Source: Paracoccus kondratievae (GTDB lineage: Bacteria; Pseudomonadota; Alphaproteobacteria; Rhodobacterales; Rhodobacteraceae). From it: a stretch of 64,000 bases of DNA. Shown here one piece after another: positions 26,362 through 34,940 of this stretch. The position numbers and the translations under genes were made by a program. How positions within the stretch are numbered: the first letter of the stretch is position 1; each line of letters opens with the position of its first letter. The stretch is taken from contig NZ_CP045072.1 in the NCBI RefSeq assembly GCF_009301415.1, positions 221,501 to 285,500 of the forward strand, given 5' to 3'. The notes below the pieces were generated by a model, which did not search any database, was not told the origin of the DNA, and saw only the letters and a list, made by a program, of their open reading frames with translations.

Positions 26362-26392
26362 AAAACCGCCCGGTTTGCTGCCGGGCGGTTTT
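26362..26392. terminator. Terminator after etfA
   Basis: AAAACCGCCCGG at 26362-26373 pairs perfectly with 26381-26392 (12 bases, 7-base loop). A-rich and T-rich flanks make it usable from both sides. It separates the etfBA transcript from hbd. Confidence 0.85.
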
Positions 26393-26441
26393 CAGGTCCT
26401 TTTAACCGGAGAGAGGGATCCCCCCGGGCGACGAGAGAGAC

Positions 26442-27368
26442 TTACAACTTCTGCGTGAGTTCTGGTACGGTGGAGAAGAGGTCCCCGACGAGGCCGTAGT
26501 CTGCGATCTGGAAGATGGGGGCCTCTTCGTCCTTGTTGATGGCGACGATGACCTTGCTGTCCTTCATCCCCGCGAGGTGCTGGATCGCACCCGAGATGCC
26601 GACCGCAACGTAAAGCTCGGGCGCGACAACCTTGCCGGTCTGGCCAACCTGCCAGTCGTTCGGCGCGTAGCCCGAGTCCACCGCCGCGCGCGAGGCGCCG
26701 ACCGCGGCGCCCAGCTTGTCGGCAAGCGCCTCGATGATCCCGAAGCTCTCTTTCGAGCCAAGGCCGCGACCGCCCGAGACCACACGTTTCGCCGAGGTCA
26801 GCTCGGGGCGGTCCGATTGCGCCACCTCGTCGCCGACCCAGGACGACAGGCCGGGATCCGCAGCAGCAGCCACATCCGAGACCGCGGCCGAGCCACCCTC
26901 GCCCGCCGCATCAAAGCTGGCCGTGCGGATGGTGAAGACCTTCTTTGCGTCCTTCGACCTGACCGTCTGGATCGCGTTGCCGGCATAGATCGGCCGCTCG
27001 AACGTATCCGCGCCGATCACCGCCGAGACATCCGACAGCACCATCACGTCCAGAAGCGCCGCAACCCGCGGCATGACGTTCTTGGCATCCGTCGTCGCAG
27101 GCGCGGCGATATGGTCGTAGTCACCCGCCAAAGACACGATCAGCGCCGCCGTCGGCTCGGCCAGCCGGTGGCCATAGACCGGGCTTTCCGCCACCAGCAC
27201 TTTCGACACGCCGGCGATCGTCGCGGCCTCCGCGGCGGCCGCTTTCGCCGAGGCGCCGGCGCAGAGCACCGTCACATCGCCCAGGCCCCTGACCGCGCTG
27301 ACCGCCTTGGCGGTCGCATCGCGGTTCAGAACACCACCCGTCACTTCTCCAAGCAGCAGAACAGCCAT
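26442..27368 (-). CDS. etfA: Electron transfer flavoprotein alpha subunit
   Basis: A 308-residue FAD-binding subunit. The C-terminal FAD domain has [39 protein letters not shown] and [22 protein letters not shown], all diagnostic. It carries electrons from acyl-CoA dehydrogenases to ETF-ubiquinone oxidoreductase. Its start shares one base with the etfB stop (TGATG), so the two are translationally coupled. Confidence 0.96.
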   Translation of the reverse strand: MAVLLLGEVTGGVLNRDATAKAVSAVRGLGDVTVLCAGASAKAAAAEAATIAGVSKVLVAESPVYGHRLAEPTAALIVSLAGDYDHIAAPATTDAKNVMPRVAALLDVMVLSDVSAVIGADTFERPIYAGNAIQTVRSKDAKKVFTIRTASFDAAGEGGSAAVSDVAAAADPGLSSWVGDEVAQSDRPELTSAKRVVSGGRGLGSKESFGIIEALADKLGAAVGASRAAVDSGYAPNDWQVGQTGKVVAPELYVAVGISGAIQHLAGMKDSKVIVAINKDEEAPIFQIADYGLVGDLFSTVPELTQKL

Positions 27369-28126
27369 CAGATCACCCCCGCTTCTTTCAGCTTGCCAAC
27401 CAGCTCATCGACCGAGCCGACCCTGATGCCGGCCTTGCGCCCCTCGGGCTCGCGGGTCTTGAGAACCTCAAGCCGCGGCGAAACATCCACGCCGTAATCA
27501 CCGGCGGTCTTTTCATCGAGCGGCTTTTTCTTGGCCTTCATGATATTGGGCAGGCTCGCATAGCGCGGCTCGTTCAGACGCAGGTCGGCGGTCACCACCG
27601 CAGGCAGGCTGACCTCGATCGTCTGCAGCCCGCCGTCAACCTCACGCGTGACCCGGGCCTTGCCGCCATCAACCTCGAGCTTGCTGGCAAAGGTCGCCTG
27701 CGCCCAGCCCAGCAGCGCCGCCAGCATCTGGCCGGTCGCGTTCATGTCGTTGTCGATCGCCTGTTTGCCGGCGATGATCAGGCCCGCGCCCTCTTCCTGC
27801 GCCACTTTCGCCAGGATCCTGGCCACCGCCAGGGGCTCGATGTCCTGATGCACATCATCGGCCGCAACCACCAGGATCGCACGGTCCGCGCCCGTCGCAA
27901 GCGCCGTCCGCAGCGTCTCGGCTGCCTGCTTCACACCGATCGAAACCGCGATCACCTCAGAGGCCTTCCCGGACTCCTTCAGGCGGATCGCCTCCTCAAC
28001 CGCAATCTCGTCGAACGGGTTCATCGACATCTTGACGTTCGCAAGATCAACACCAGTGCCGTCAGACCTAACACGGGCCTTAACGTTGTAGTCAATCACA
28101 CGCTTCAATGGCACGAGAACCTTCAT
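27368..28126 (-). CDS. etfB: Electron transfer flavoprotein beta subunit
   Basis: A 252-residue subunit with the N-terminus [19 protein letters not shown] and the AMP-binding regions [19 protein letters not shown] and [20 protein letters not shown]. The ETF beta signature for docking to dehydrogenases, [20 protein letters not shown], is near residue 160. It pairs with EtfA. The PduO-type gene lies 120 bases upstream. Confidence 0.96.
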   Translation of the reverse strand: MKVLVPLKRVIDYNVKARVRSDGTGVDLANVKMSMNPFDEIAVEEAIRLKESGKASEVIAVSIGVKQAAETLRTALATGADRAILVVAADDVHQDIEPLAVARILAKVAQEEGAGLIIAGKQAIDNDMNATGQMLAALLGWAQATFASKLEVDGGKARVTREVDGGLQTIEVSLPAVVTADLRLNEPRYASLPNIMKAKKKPLDEKTAGDYGVDVSPRLEVLKTREPEGRKAGIRVGSVDELVGKLKEAGVI

Positions 28127-28246
28127 CGGCCGCTCCCCTTTGGTTGTGTCACCTGTTCGGAAGGTTTGTTAGCTGGCCATCAGCGGCAATAACAGGGAAA
28201 AAACGACCGTAACGCGTCGTAACATTTCCATCCTGTCGTGTTCGCG

Positions 28247-28819
28247 CTAACGACTGGCTCCTGGCACCCACAGGATATCCTGCGCGCCGTTATCATTGGC
28301 CACGCGCCCCGCCACGAACAGCCAGTCCGACAGGCGGTTGAGATATTTCACAGCGGCCGGATTGGCCCCTTCGGCGGCCATCAGCGCAACGGCAGCACGT
28401 TCGGCCCGGCGGGCGACAGTGCGCGACAGGTGCAGATGCGCCGCCAGCGCCGAACCGCCCGGCAGGATAAAACTGCGCAAGGGTGAAAGCGCCGCGTTCA
28501 TTGCGTCGATTTCGGTCTCAAGACGCTCGACCTGCGCGTCGATCATGCGCAGGACAGTATAGGGGGCATCGGCGTCCTCTTCCATGCGCGGCCGCGACAG
28601 ATCCGCGCCAAGATCGAAAAGATCGTTCTGGATCACCGCGATACGGGTCGCGATCTCGCCCCCGGCATGCAGCCGGGCGAGGCCAAGCGTCGCGTTCAAT
28701 TCATCTACGGTGCCATAGGCTTCGACCCGCAGCGAATGTTTGGGCACACGCTCGCCATTCGACAGCGCGGTTTCGCCCCTGTCGCCGGTGCGGGTGTAGA
28801 TTTTGTTCAACACGACCAT
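28247..28819 (-). CDS. Cob(I)alamin adenosyltransferase, PduO type
   Basis: A 190-residue protein. KIYTRTGDRGETALSNGE at the N-terminus is the ATP-binding motif of PduO/MMAB enzymes; LRVEAYGTVDELNATLGLAR and RTVARRAERAAVAL are the other conserved regions. It makes adenosylcobalamin from cob(I)alamin and ATP, the cofactor of methylmalonyl-CoA mutase. It is unrelated in fold to CobO at 47388. It overlaps the HIG1 gene stop by one base (TGATG). An open frame running further upstream is rejected. Confidence 0.92.
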   Translation of the reverse strand: MVVLNKIYTRTGDRGETALSNGERVPKHSLRVEAYGTVDELNATLGLARLHAGGEIATRIAVIQNDLFDLGADLSRPRMEEDADAPYTVLRMIDAQVERLETEIDAMNAALSPLRSFILPGGSALAAHLHLSRTVARRAERAAVALMAAEGANPAAVKYLNRLSDWLFVAGRVANDNGAQDILWVPGASR

Positions 28820-29019
28820 CAGCCGCTCCTGATCCAGAGATACAGCAGAAAGACCGCGATAGCGACCGCCTGGGCGATGATGCGCCAGCGCATCAGGCGA
28901 TTGCCGTGTTTGCGGTTGAACTCGCCCCCGCGGGCAAAGCCGCCGATGCCGGTGGCAAGGATCACCAGGACCACAAGGCAGCAGATCACGAGGAGATAGA
29001 AGAGCGGTTTGTCGTGCAT
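28819..29019 (-). CDS. Twin-transmembrane HIG1-domain protein
   Basis: A 66-residue protein with two membrane helices (LFYLLVICCLVVLVILATG and a second at IIAQAVAIAVFLLYLWI). The loop RGGEFNRKHGNRLMRWRI between them carries the HIG1 hallmarks: a glycine-rich turn, N-x-x-M-R-x-R. HIG1 proteins in mitochondria support respiratory supercomplexes; in alphaproteobacteria the role is less clear. ATG 29019 follows AAAGGGC; ATG 29037 is an alternative. It is translationally coupled to the adenosyltransferase gene. Confidence 0.85.
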   Translation of the reverse strand: MHDKPLFYLLVICCLVVLVILATGIGGFARGGEFNRKHGNRLMRWRIIAQAVAIAVFLLYLWIRSG

Positions 29020-29042
29020 GAAAAGCCCTTTCGGCATGCAAC

Positions 29043-29861
29043 CTAGCTGCGGCGCGCGAACCAGTCCAGTGCGCGTGTGGACAAGAGCCTGCGCCCAAAG
29101 CCTGCGATGCGGGTCGGCGTGGTGACGTAATAGCGTGGGTGCGGGTTTGTGCTTTCCAGTGCTTCGGCGATGCGGGCGCTGACCGCCGAGGGCGGCAGCT
29201 CGAACCGGTCCTTTTTCGCGGCAGGCTCATAAAGCCGCTTTAGCAGCGTGCGGCGGTATTGGTCGGCGCGCGGGCTTGCCTGCCAGTTGATCCAGCGTTC
29301 GAAATGCGGAATCGAGTTCTGGCGGATCAGCGTGCCGATGGGGCCGGGCTCGATCAGAACAAAGCGGACGCCGGTATCTGCCATTTCTACGCGCAGCACA
29401 TCGGTCAGTCCCTCAAGCGCGAATTTCGTCGCCACATAGGCGCCGCGCCAGGGGATGCCGACAAGGCCAAGGACCGAACTGATATTGACCACCCGTCCGC
29501 CATGGGCGCGGAAATGCGGCAGCAGCCGGCGGGTCAGGTCATGGGTGCCGAACAGATTCGCCTCGAATATCGCACGCAGCGCGCCGCGCGGCAGGTCCTC
29601 GGCCGCGCCGGGGATGGCGAAGGCGGCGTTGTTGACCAGCGCGTCGATGCGGCCAAGCGCCAGAGCGGCCTCGGCGCAGCGGGCGACGCTGTCTTCGTCG
29701 CCAAGCTCAAGCGGCAGGGTATCAAAGCCCTCGGCACGGCGGGCCTCGATATCCCCGGGCTTGCGACAGGTGGCGATGACGCGCCAGCCGCGTTCGCGCA
29801 TGTGGCGCGCTGCGTCCAGCCCGATGCCCGAAGAACAGCCGGTGATCAGAACGGTTTTCAT
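29043..29861 (-). CDS. Short-chain dehydrogenase/reductase
   Basis: A 272-residue classical SDR. The cofactor motif is TGCSSGIG at residues 7-14, [10 protein letters not shown] is the NNAG-type strand, the catalytic serine is in [12 protein letters not shown], and YVATK holds the catalytic Tyr/Lys. The C-terminal region is long and basic. Substrate unknown. It is probably the first gene of a run with the HIG1 and PduO-type genes. Confidence 0.88.
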   Translation of the reverse strand: MKTVLITGCSSGIGLDAARHMRERGWRVIATCRKPGDIEARRAEGFDTLPLELGDEDSVARCAEAALALGRIDALVNNAAFAIPGAAEDLPRGALRAIFEANLFGTHDLTRRLLPHFRAHGGRVVNISSVLGLVGIPWRGAYVATKFALEGLTDVLRVEMADTGVRFVLIEPGPIGTLIRQNSIPHFERWINWQASPRADQYRRTLLKRLYEPAAKKDRFELPPSAVSARIAEALESTNPHPRYYVTTPTRIAGFGRRLLSTRALDWFARRS

Positions 29862-29962
29862 GCGCGCCTCCTTGCTACCCGGTTCTGCGCCAGGGCCAGC
29901 TCATGCGCAAGCCGCGCATTTCCGGCTGGACCGATGCGGTTCGCGGGCCTATTCAATCGACC

Positions 29963-32191
29963 ATGTCCGACGATCCGAATACCCCCGATCCCAACGCGGA
30001 TCAGACCACGTCCGAACCGCTGTCGCGCGCCATTGGCGAGCGGTATCTGACCTATGCGCTGTCCACGATCATGAACCGTGCGCTGCCGGATGCGCGTGAC
30101 GGGTTAAAGCCGGTGCACCGCCGTATCCTGTTCGCGATGCGCGAATTGCGGCTGAGCCCGACCGGAGCTTTCCGTAAATCGGCCAAGATCAGCGGCGATG
30201 TGATGGGCAACTATCACCCCCACGGCGATGCCGCGATCTATGACGCGATGGCGCGTCTGGCCCAGCCGTTCGCCATGCGCTATCCGCTGGTGGACGGGCA
30301 GGGCAACTTTGGCAACATCGACGGCGACAACCCTGCCGCCAGCCGCTATACCGAGGCCCGCCTGACCGCAGCAGCCGAGGCGCTGATGGAGGGGCTGGCC
30401 GAGGATGCGGTCGATTTCCGCCCCAACTATGATGGCACGCTGCAAGAGCCGGTGGTGCTGCCTGCTGCATTCCCGAACCTGCTTTGCAATGGTGCCAGCG
30501 GGATCGCGGTGGGGATGGCGACGAACGTGCCTCCGCATAACCTGCATGAGGTCATCGACGCCTGTCTGCATCTGATCAAGGCACCCGATGCCCGCGACGA
30601 CACGCTGATCTCGATCATGCCGGGGCCGGATTTCCCGACCGGGGGCGTGCTGGTCGAATCGCGCGAGACGATTGCCGAGGCCTATCGCACCGGCCGCGGC
30701 AGCCTGCGGCTGCGGGCGCGTTGGGTGGTCGAGGATATGGGCCGCGGCCAGTGGCAGATCGTCGTGACCGAGATCCCCTATCAGGTCCAGAAATCCAAGC
30801 TGATCGAGCGGCTGGCCGAGATCATCCAGACCAAGAAGGTGCCGATCCTTGCCGATGTGCGCGATGAATCGGCCGAAGATATCCGCATCGTGCTGGAACC
30901 GCGCACCCGCGCCGTCGATGCCGAACAGCTGATGGCCGCGCTGTTCCGGGTCAGCGACCTTGAGGTGCGCTTTGGCCTGAACATGAACGTGCTGATCGAC
31001 GGGCGCGTGCCCAAGGTCTGTTCGCTGAAAGAGGTGCTGCGCGCATTCCTTGACCACCGGCGCGAGGTTCTGGTGCGGCGCTCGAACCACCGGCTGGACA
31101 AGATCGCGGCCCGGCTGGAAGTGCTGGAAGGCTACATGATCGCCTTCCTCAACCTCGACCGCGTGATCGAGATCATCCGTAATGAGGATGATCCGAAAGC
31201 TGTGATGATCGCCGAGTTCAGGCTGACCGAGGTTCAGGTCGAGGCGATCCTGAACATGCGCCTGCGTGCCCTGCGCCGTCTCGAAGAGATGGAGCTGCGC
31301 ACCGAGCATGAGAAGCTGACCCATGAGCGCGAGGGCCTGATGGCCATGCTGGCTGACGAGGGCGCGCAATGGGCCAGGATTGCCGAAGAGCTGCGCGAAA
31401 CGCGTTCGAAGTTCGGCAAGTCCGCGCCCGGAGGCCAGCGCCGCACCGAGATCGGCGAAGCCAGCGAGGTGGCCGAAATCGACATGGAGGCGATGATCGA
31501 GCGCGAGCCGATCACCGTGATTCTGTCCAGGATGGGCTGGATTCGCGCGCTTAAGGGTCATCAGCCGCTGGATGCCGAGGTCAAGTTCAAGGACGGCGAC
31601 GGCCCCTTCATGGCGCTGCATGCCGAAACCACCGACAAGCTGATGATCTTTGCCGCCAATGGCCGCTTTTACACACTGCCCGCCAATAACCTGCCCGGCG
31701 GGCGCGGCATGGGTGAGCCGCTGCGGCTGATGATCGACCTGCCGAATGATGCGGCGGTGATCGACATGTTCCCCTGGCGCGATGGCGAGCGTTACCTTGT
31801 TGCCTCAAAGGCCGGGGACGGGTTCATCGTTGGTGCGGCGGATATCCTTGCGCAGACCCGTGCCGGCAAACAGGTACTGAATGGCGAGCCGGCGCTTTGC
31901 CGCCGCGTCGCCGGTGACCATGTTGCCGTGGTCGGTCAGAACCGCAAGATGCTGGTCTTTCCGCTGGACGAGCTGCCCGAAATGGCGCGGGGCAAGGGCG
32001 TCCGGTTGCAAAAGTTCAAGGACGGCGGCCTGTCGGACGCGATCTGCATCACCCTGGCCGAAGGTCTGCGCTGGCAGGAAAGCGGTGGCCGTACCCGGAC
32101 CGAGCCCGATCTGACCGAATGGCTGGGCAAACGGGCAACAGCGGGACGTATGGCGCCACGGGGCTTTCCCCGCGATAACAAGTTCAACTGA
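29963..32191 (+). CDS. parC: DNA topoisomerase IV subunit A
   Basis: A 742-residue protein, the normal ParC size. It starts with [20 protein letters not shown] and has the gyrase/topo winged-helix region [19 protein letters not shown] near residue 85, followed by the catalytic tyrosine in [13 protein letters not shown]. Coiled-coil and C-terminal beta-propeller parts follow ([19 protein letters not shown]). With ParE it unlinks daughter chromosomes. parE is not in the window. ATG 29963 is preferred to an upstream frame extension. Confidence 0.96.
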   Translation: MSDDPNTPDPNADQTTSEPLSRAIGERYLTYALSTIMNRALPDARDGLKPVHRRILFAMRELRLSPTGAFRKSAKISGDVMGNYHPHGDAAIYDAMARLAQPFAMRYPLVDGQGNFGNIDGDNPAASRYTEARLTAAAEALMEGLAEDAVDFRPNYDGTLQEPVVLPAAFPNLLCNGASGIAVGMATNVPPHNLHEVIDACLHLIKAPDARDDTLISIMPGPDFPTGGVLVESRETIAEAYRTGRGSLRLRARWVVEDMGRGQWQIVVTEIPYQVQKSKLIERLAEIIQTKKVPILADVRDESAEDIRIVLEPRTRAVDAEQLMAALFRVSDLEVRFGLNMNVLIDGRVPKVCSLKEVLRAFLDHRREVLVRRSNHRLDKIAARLEVLEGYMIAFLNLDRVIEIIRNEDDPKAVMIAEFRLTEVQVEAILNMRLRALRRLEEMELRTEHEKLTHEREGLMAMLADEGAQWARIAEELRETRSKFGKSAPGGQRRTEIGEASEVAEIDMEAMIEREPITVILSRMGWIRALKGHQPLDAEVKFKDGDGPFMALHAETTDKLMIFAANGRFYTLPANNLPGGRGMGEPLRLMIDLPNDAAVIDMFPWRDGERYLVASKAGDGFIVGAADILAQTRAGKQVLNGEPALCRRVAGDHVAVVGQNRKMLVFPLDELPEMARGKGVRLQKFKDGGLSDAICITLAEGLRWQESGGRTRTEPDLTEWLGKRATAGRMAPRGFPRDNKFN

Positions 32192-32192
32192 A

Positions 32193-32220
32193 AAAAGGGC
32201 GGGGTTGATCCCGCCCTTTT
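32193..32220. terminator. Bidirectional terminator after parC
   Basis: AAAAGGGCGGG (32193-32203) pairs perfectly with 32210-32220, loop GTTGAT. A-run before and T-run after. It ends parC and also lies just past the small secreted-protein gene on the minus strand. Confidence 0.85.
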
Positions 32221-32223
32221 CCT

Positions 32224-32370
32224 TTAGCTGTTCGTGCTCGGCGCTGGGGCCGGGCGCTCGATCTGTGTGGTCTGGTCGCTGGGGACTTTCTTGTGGCCGT
32301 TGCAATCCGCGAATGCGGGGATCGCCGCCATCGAGAAGGCCAGCGCAAGGGCGAAGGTCCTGCTGATCAT
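32224..32370 (-). CDS. Very small secreted protein (48 residues)
   Basis: A small gene not usually called at this length. Start ATG 32370 has AAGGAG six bases upstream. Two further in-frame ATGs, at 32373 and 32385, are less well spaced. Residues 1-21 are a clean signal peptide (TFALALAFSMAAIPAFA), then the mature part begins DCNGHKKVPSDQTTQ and ends in a Pro/Ala-rich tail. The single cysteine-histidine segment CNGH is the only notable motif. It ends at the parC bidirectional terminator and follows cytochrome b561. Function unknown. Confidence 0.65.
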   Translation of the reverse strand: MISRTFALALAFSMAAIPAFADCNGHKKVPSDQTTQIERPAPAPSTNS

Positions 32371-32471
32371 CATCGGCTCCTTCATGCGGGTCAGCCATGC
32401 CAGGCTGTCAATAGGCGAGGCCCGGCATGAACCAGCCTCGCACGAAGGGGCGATTCGATCAAATGCGCCGC

Positions 32472-33059
32472 TTATTCCTCGCGGATCGCCTTGCGGCCGT
32501 TGATCATCGGGCTGACCAGATCCTCACGCTTCCAGAAGCGATAGAACAGCACCGCCGCGACATGCAGCAGCACCAGGATCAGGATGATGCTGGCACCCAG
32601 ATTATGCCAGCCCACCGCTTTTGAGCGGGTGGCGCTGCTGACATAAGATGCCAGTGGGCCGACGTTGATATAGTCGTCGGGGTCCGAGATCAGCCCGGTC
32701 GTCACCTGCGCTGCCAGCACCGCCAGCATGACGATGACCGACAGTGCCCCCAAGGGGTTATGGCCGGGCCAGTGGCTGGGCTCGGGCAGGAACATGCTGC
32801 GCATGTACCGGGCCACGGCCCCCGGTCCCCGGACGAAATGCGCAAACCGTGCCGGGGGCGGGCCGACAAAGCCCCAGACCAGGCGAAAGATCAGCAGCCC
32901 CGCCACGACATAGCCGCACCAGAAATGCAGGGTCATCTTTGCCGGGCCGAACTGGCCAAGGCACCAGGCCGCAATCACGAAAAACGCCAAAAGCCAATGG
33001 AACCCGCGCAAAAGCGGGTCCCATAGCCGGACCTCACGGATGGGGCCGCGCCGCGACAT
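32472..33059 (-). CDS. Cytochrome b561-type membrane protein
   Basis: A 195-residue four-helix protein. Histidines in the expected places are GFHWLLAF near residue 20, TLHFWCGYVVAG near 44, and WHNLGAS and LLHVAAVLFY near 150 and 168, enough to hold two b hemes. It should take electrons from a periplasmic or quinone donor. It is translationally coupled (TGATG) to the cytochrome c' gene before it, which suggests the two exchange electrons. Confidence 0.88.
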   Translation of the reverse strand: MSRRGPIREVRLWDPLLRGFHWLLAFFVIAAWCLGQFGPAKMTLHFWCGYVVAGLLIFRLVWGFVGPPPARFAHFVRGPGAVARYMRSMFLPEPSHWPGHNPLGALSVIVMLAVLAAQVTTGLISDPDDYINVGPLASYVSSATRSKAVGWHNLGASIILILVLLHVAAVLFYRFWKREDLVSPMINGRKAIREE

Positions 33060-33514
33060 CAGCTTTTTTCGCGATAGCTGTCGTGGCAGGCCTTGCAGGC
33101 AGCGCCCAGTTTCCCGACCACCGGGCCGATATTACCCTGACCGCCTTTGACGGCCTCGGACGCGCCTGAGGCGGCCTCGCCCAGACCGGCGAACTTGGCC
33201 TGGAAGTCCTCGGAGTTCGTCCAGATATCAGGCTTGGCAGCGGTGCCTTCGGTATCGGCCGAGCTGCTGCCTTCGATAAAGAGGGCGGGCATGTCATATT
33301 GCGTCAGCGCCTCGATATTGGCGGCGGCGCGGCTGGCGGCGGCTTCGTCATAGGCGATATCACCTTTGGCCATACCGGCAAGGGTGCCCATGTTGATGGC
33401 GAGCATCTGATAGAAACCCTGGCGTGCCTTGACGGCCTGCTTGGCCGGATCGTCCTGGGCAAAGCTTGCCAGAGGAACCGCGGCAAGGGCGGCGGCAATG
33501 AGAATCAGGCGCAT
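33059..33514 (-). CDS. Cytochrome c' (c-556 family)
   Basis: A 151-residue protein with a signal peptide (MRLILIAAALAAVPLASFA). The body is a four-helix bundle, with heme attachment at the C-terminal CKACHDSYRE (CxxCH). The arrangement with a single C-terminal heme is that of cytochrome c', which binds NO or CO or carries electrons in the periplasm. AAAGGAAGATG lies upstream of ATG 33514. The b561 gene overlaps its stop. Confidence 0.9.
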   Translation of the reverse strand: MRLILIAAALAAVPLASFAQDDPAKQAVKARQGFYQMLAINMGTLAGMAKGDIAYDEAAASRAAANIEALTQYDMPALFIEGSSSADTEGTAAKPDIWTNSEDFQAKFAGLGEAASGASEAVKGGQGNIGPVVGKLGAACKACHDSYREKS

Positions 33515-33897
33515 GTCATCTTCCTTTTTGTGTGGCGTCTAGCTGCACTGGGGTTCGCGCAGGGGCAGGGTTGCACAACCAGGCCAAACTGCCAACGCGC
33601 CGACGATATCATTTTCGTGAAAACCCTTGGTCTTGGGCGGTTTTCCGGCGCTTTTGGGGGTTTTGGACTGCTGCTTTTCGTCGCAGTCCGGGCCAGATCA
33701 CCCATAAAACGGGCACATCCGTGCTTTCGGGTGGCGCTGTCGCGGCCTGTGCTTGCGCGATGCTGCGATGCAGCGCAGGCTGAAGGGGACGGGGTCCATG
33801 CACCTCCCGTCGCCCCGGGCCGCACGGGGCTCTCATGGCAGTGACCGCCGTTCATGCCGCGTTTCCTCCCTCCGCGCGGACATGAACGGCGGGTTTT
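33515..33897. other. 383-base intergenic stretch upstream of cytochrome c'
   Basis: No convincing gene. It should hold the promoter of the cytochrome c'/b561 operon. Short minus-strand frames here lack codon bias or a recognisable motif. A strong inverted repeat closes its right end next to the last cobalamin-cluster gene. Confidence 0.5.
33845..33892. terminator. Long inverted repeat at the end of the cobalamin cluster
   Basis: CCGCCGTTCATG (33845-33856) pairs perfectly with 33881-33892, with more pairing inside the arms (CCGCG/CGCGG). It begins 5 bases after the stop of the minus-strand 102-aa gene. The T-run (33894-33898) lies on the plus-strand side, so as a terminator for the cob transcript it lacks a U-tract. 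It may protect the 3' end instead. Confidence 0.55.
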
Positions 33898-34206
33898 TCA
33901 TCCCGCCGGGATGCGCAGCTTGAGGCAATACCGCAGCCGTCCGCAGGGTCGGGCGTCGCTGATCCAGCCGTCGGGGGCGGCAAGATAGGCGCGGATTGTA
34001 GCGGCCACGTCACCGGCATCCTCGGGGCGCAGGTCGTGAAAAAGATATGAGCCGCGCCCCGGCGATTGCACAGCCATCAAGACCGGCCGCGCGTCTTTTG
34101 CCTGCAAGGCCGTACGGCGCAGGGTGACGGTCGGGTCAAGCGTGCCAAGCGCCAGGGCCAGCGCATCGGCCTTGACCCCGGGCGGCAGGGTCAGGGTGAC
34201 GGGCAT
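33898..34206 (-). CDS. Unknown 102-residue protein, last gene of the cobalamin cluster
   Basis: A 102-residue frame whose start lies inside cobF (16-base overlap), as expected in a tightly packed operon. It begins MPVTLTLPPGVKADALALAL, contains LMAVQSPGRGSYLFHDLRPE and ends RLRYCLKLRIPAG. No signal peptide or membrane helix. I do not recognise the family. Position and overlap argue that it is translated, and a hairpin follows it at once. A role in corrinoid metabolism is only guilt by location. Confidence 0.6.
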   Translation of the reverse strand: MPVTLTLPPGVKADALALALGTLDPTVTLRRTALQAKDARPVLMAVQSPGRGSYLFHDLRPEDAGDVAATIRAYLAAPDGWISDARPCGRLRYCLKLRIPAG

Positions 34207-34940
34207 CGGTCAAGCAGATAGATATCCATGATCCAGCCGTGCTCGGCCCTCGCCGTGGCGCGGGTCTCATGGATGCGGCCGGCGACTTCGGACAGGGGGC
34301 CGCTGATCAGGATCTGGTTTGGCATGCCCAGAAAGGCGCCCCACCAGATATGCACGCCCTGCGGGTCGAGATGGCGAAACGAGCATTCGCCGTCCAGCAT
34401 GACGACCAGCCGCTCTGCGGTCCCGGGCCAGCCATGGTCACGGATCTGGCGGCCGGTGGTGATAAGCACCGGGGCGGCCACCGCGTTCAGCGGGATCGTA
34501 TGGGCCGCGCAAAGCGCCTGAATTGCGGTGATGCCGGGGATGACCTTCACGCGCATGGGCAGGCGGTGCGCGACCCGCCCGGCGATGCGCAATGTGCTGT
34601 CGTAAAGCGAAGGATCACCCCAGACCAGCAGCGCCGGACGCATGGCGCCATGATCGCGGATCACCTGTTCCCACCGGGCCGCGATGGCGTCGTGCCATTC
34701 CTCGACGCCCTGACGATAGCCGTTTGCGGCGCCGCGCTGCGGCATGTCAAAGATCGCCAGCGGTGGCGGGCTCACCAGCGCATCGCGGCAAAGCGCAAGG
34801 CGCAACTCGGCCAGATCGGCCTTATCCTCACCTTTGGCGGGGATAAGGATCAGGTCAGCATTCGCCATTGCCGCAATGCCTTCGCGGGTCAGATGGCCGG
34901 GGCTGCCAGTGCCGATGCCGATCAACGCAAGCTCGATCAT
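34191..34940 (-). CDS. cobF: Precorrin-6A synthase (deacetylating)
   Basis: A 249-residue SAM-dependent methyltransferase of the tetrapyrrole family. [18 protein letters not shown] is the glycine-rich start, LVWGDPSLYDSTLRI and VKVIPGITAIQALCAAH are family motifs, and the C-terminus has HIWWGAFLGMPNQILISG, typical of CobF. It methylates precorrin-5 at C1 and releases acetate, the step that marks the aerobic pathway. It overlaps cobB by 4 bases (ATGA). Confidence 0.93.
   Translation of the reverse strand: MIELALIGIGTGSPGHLTREGIAAMANADLILIPAKGEDKADLAELRLALCRDALVSPPPLAIFDMPQRGAANGYRQGVEEWHDAIAARWEQVIRDHGAMRPALLVWGDPSLYDSTLRIAGRVAHRLPMRVKVIPGITAIQALCAAHTIPLNAVAAPVLITTGRQIRDHGWPGTAERLVVMLDGECSFRHLDPQGVHIWWGAFLGMPNQILISGPLSEVAGRIHETRATARAEHGWIMDIYLLDRCPSP

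Noticed and set aside
30104-31621. Minus-strand 505-codon frame antisense to parC
   Set aside because: A GC-driven shadow of parC, with His/Gln-rich composition typical of antisense frames here.
33505-33855. Minus-strand 116-codon frame upstream of cytochrome c'
   Set aside because: No ribosome site, no domain, odd amino-acid composition; treated as intergenic.
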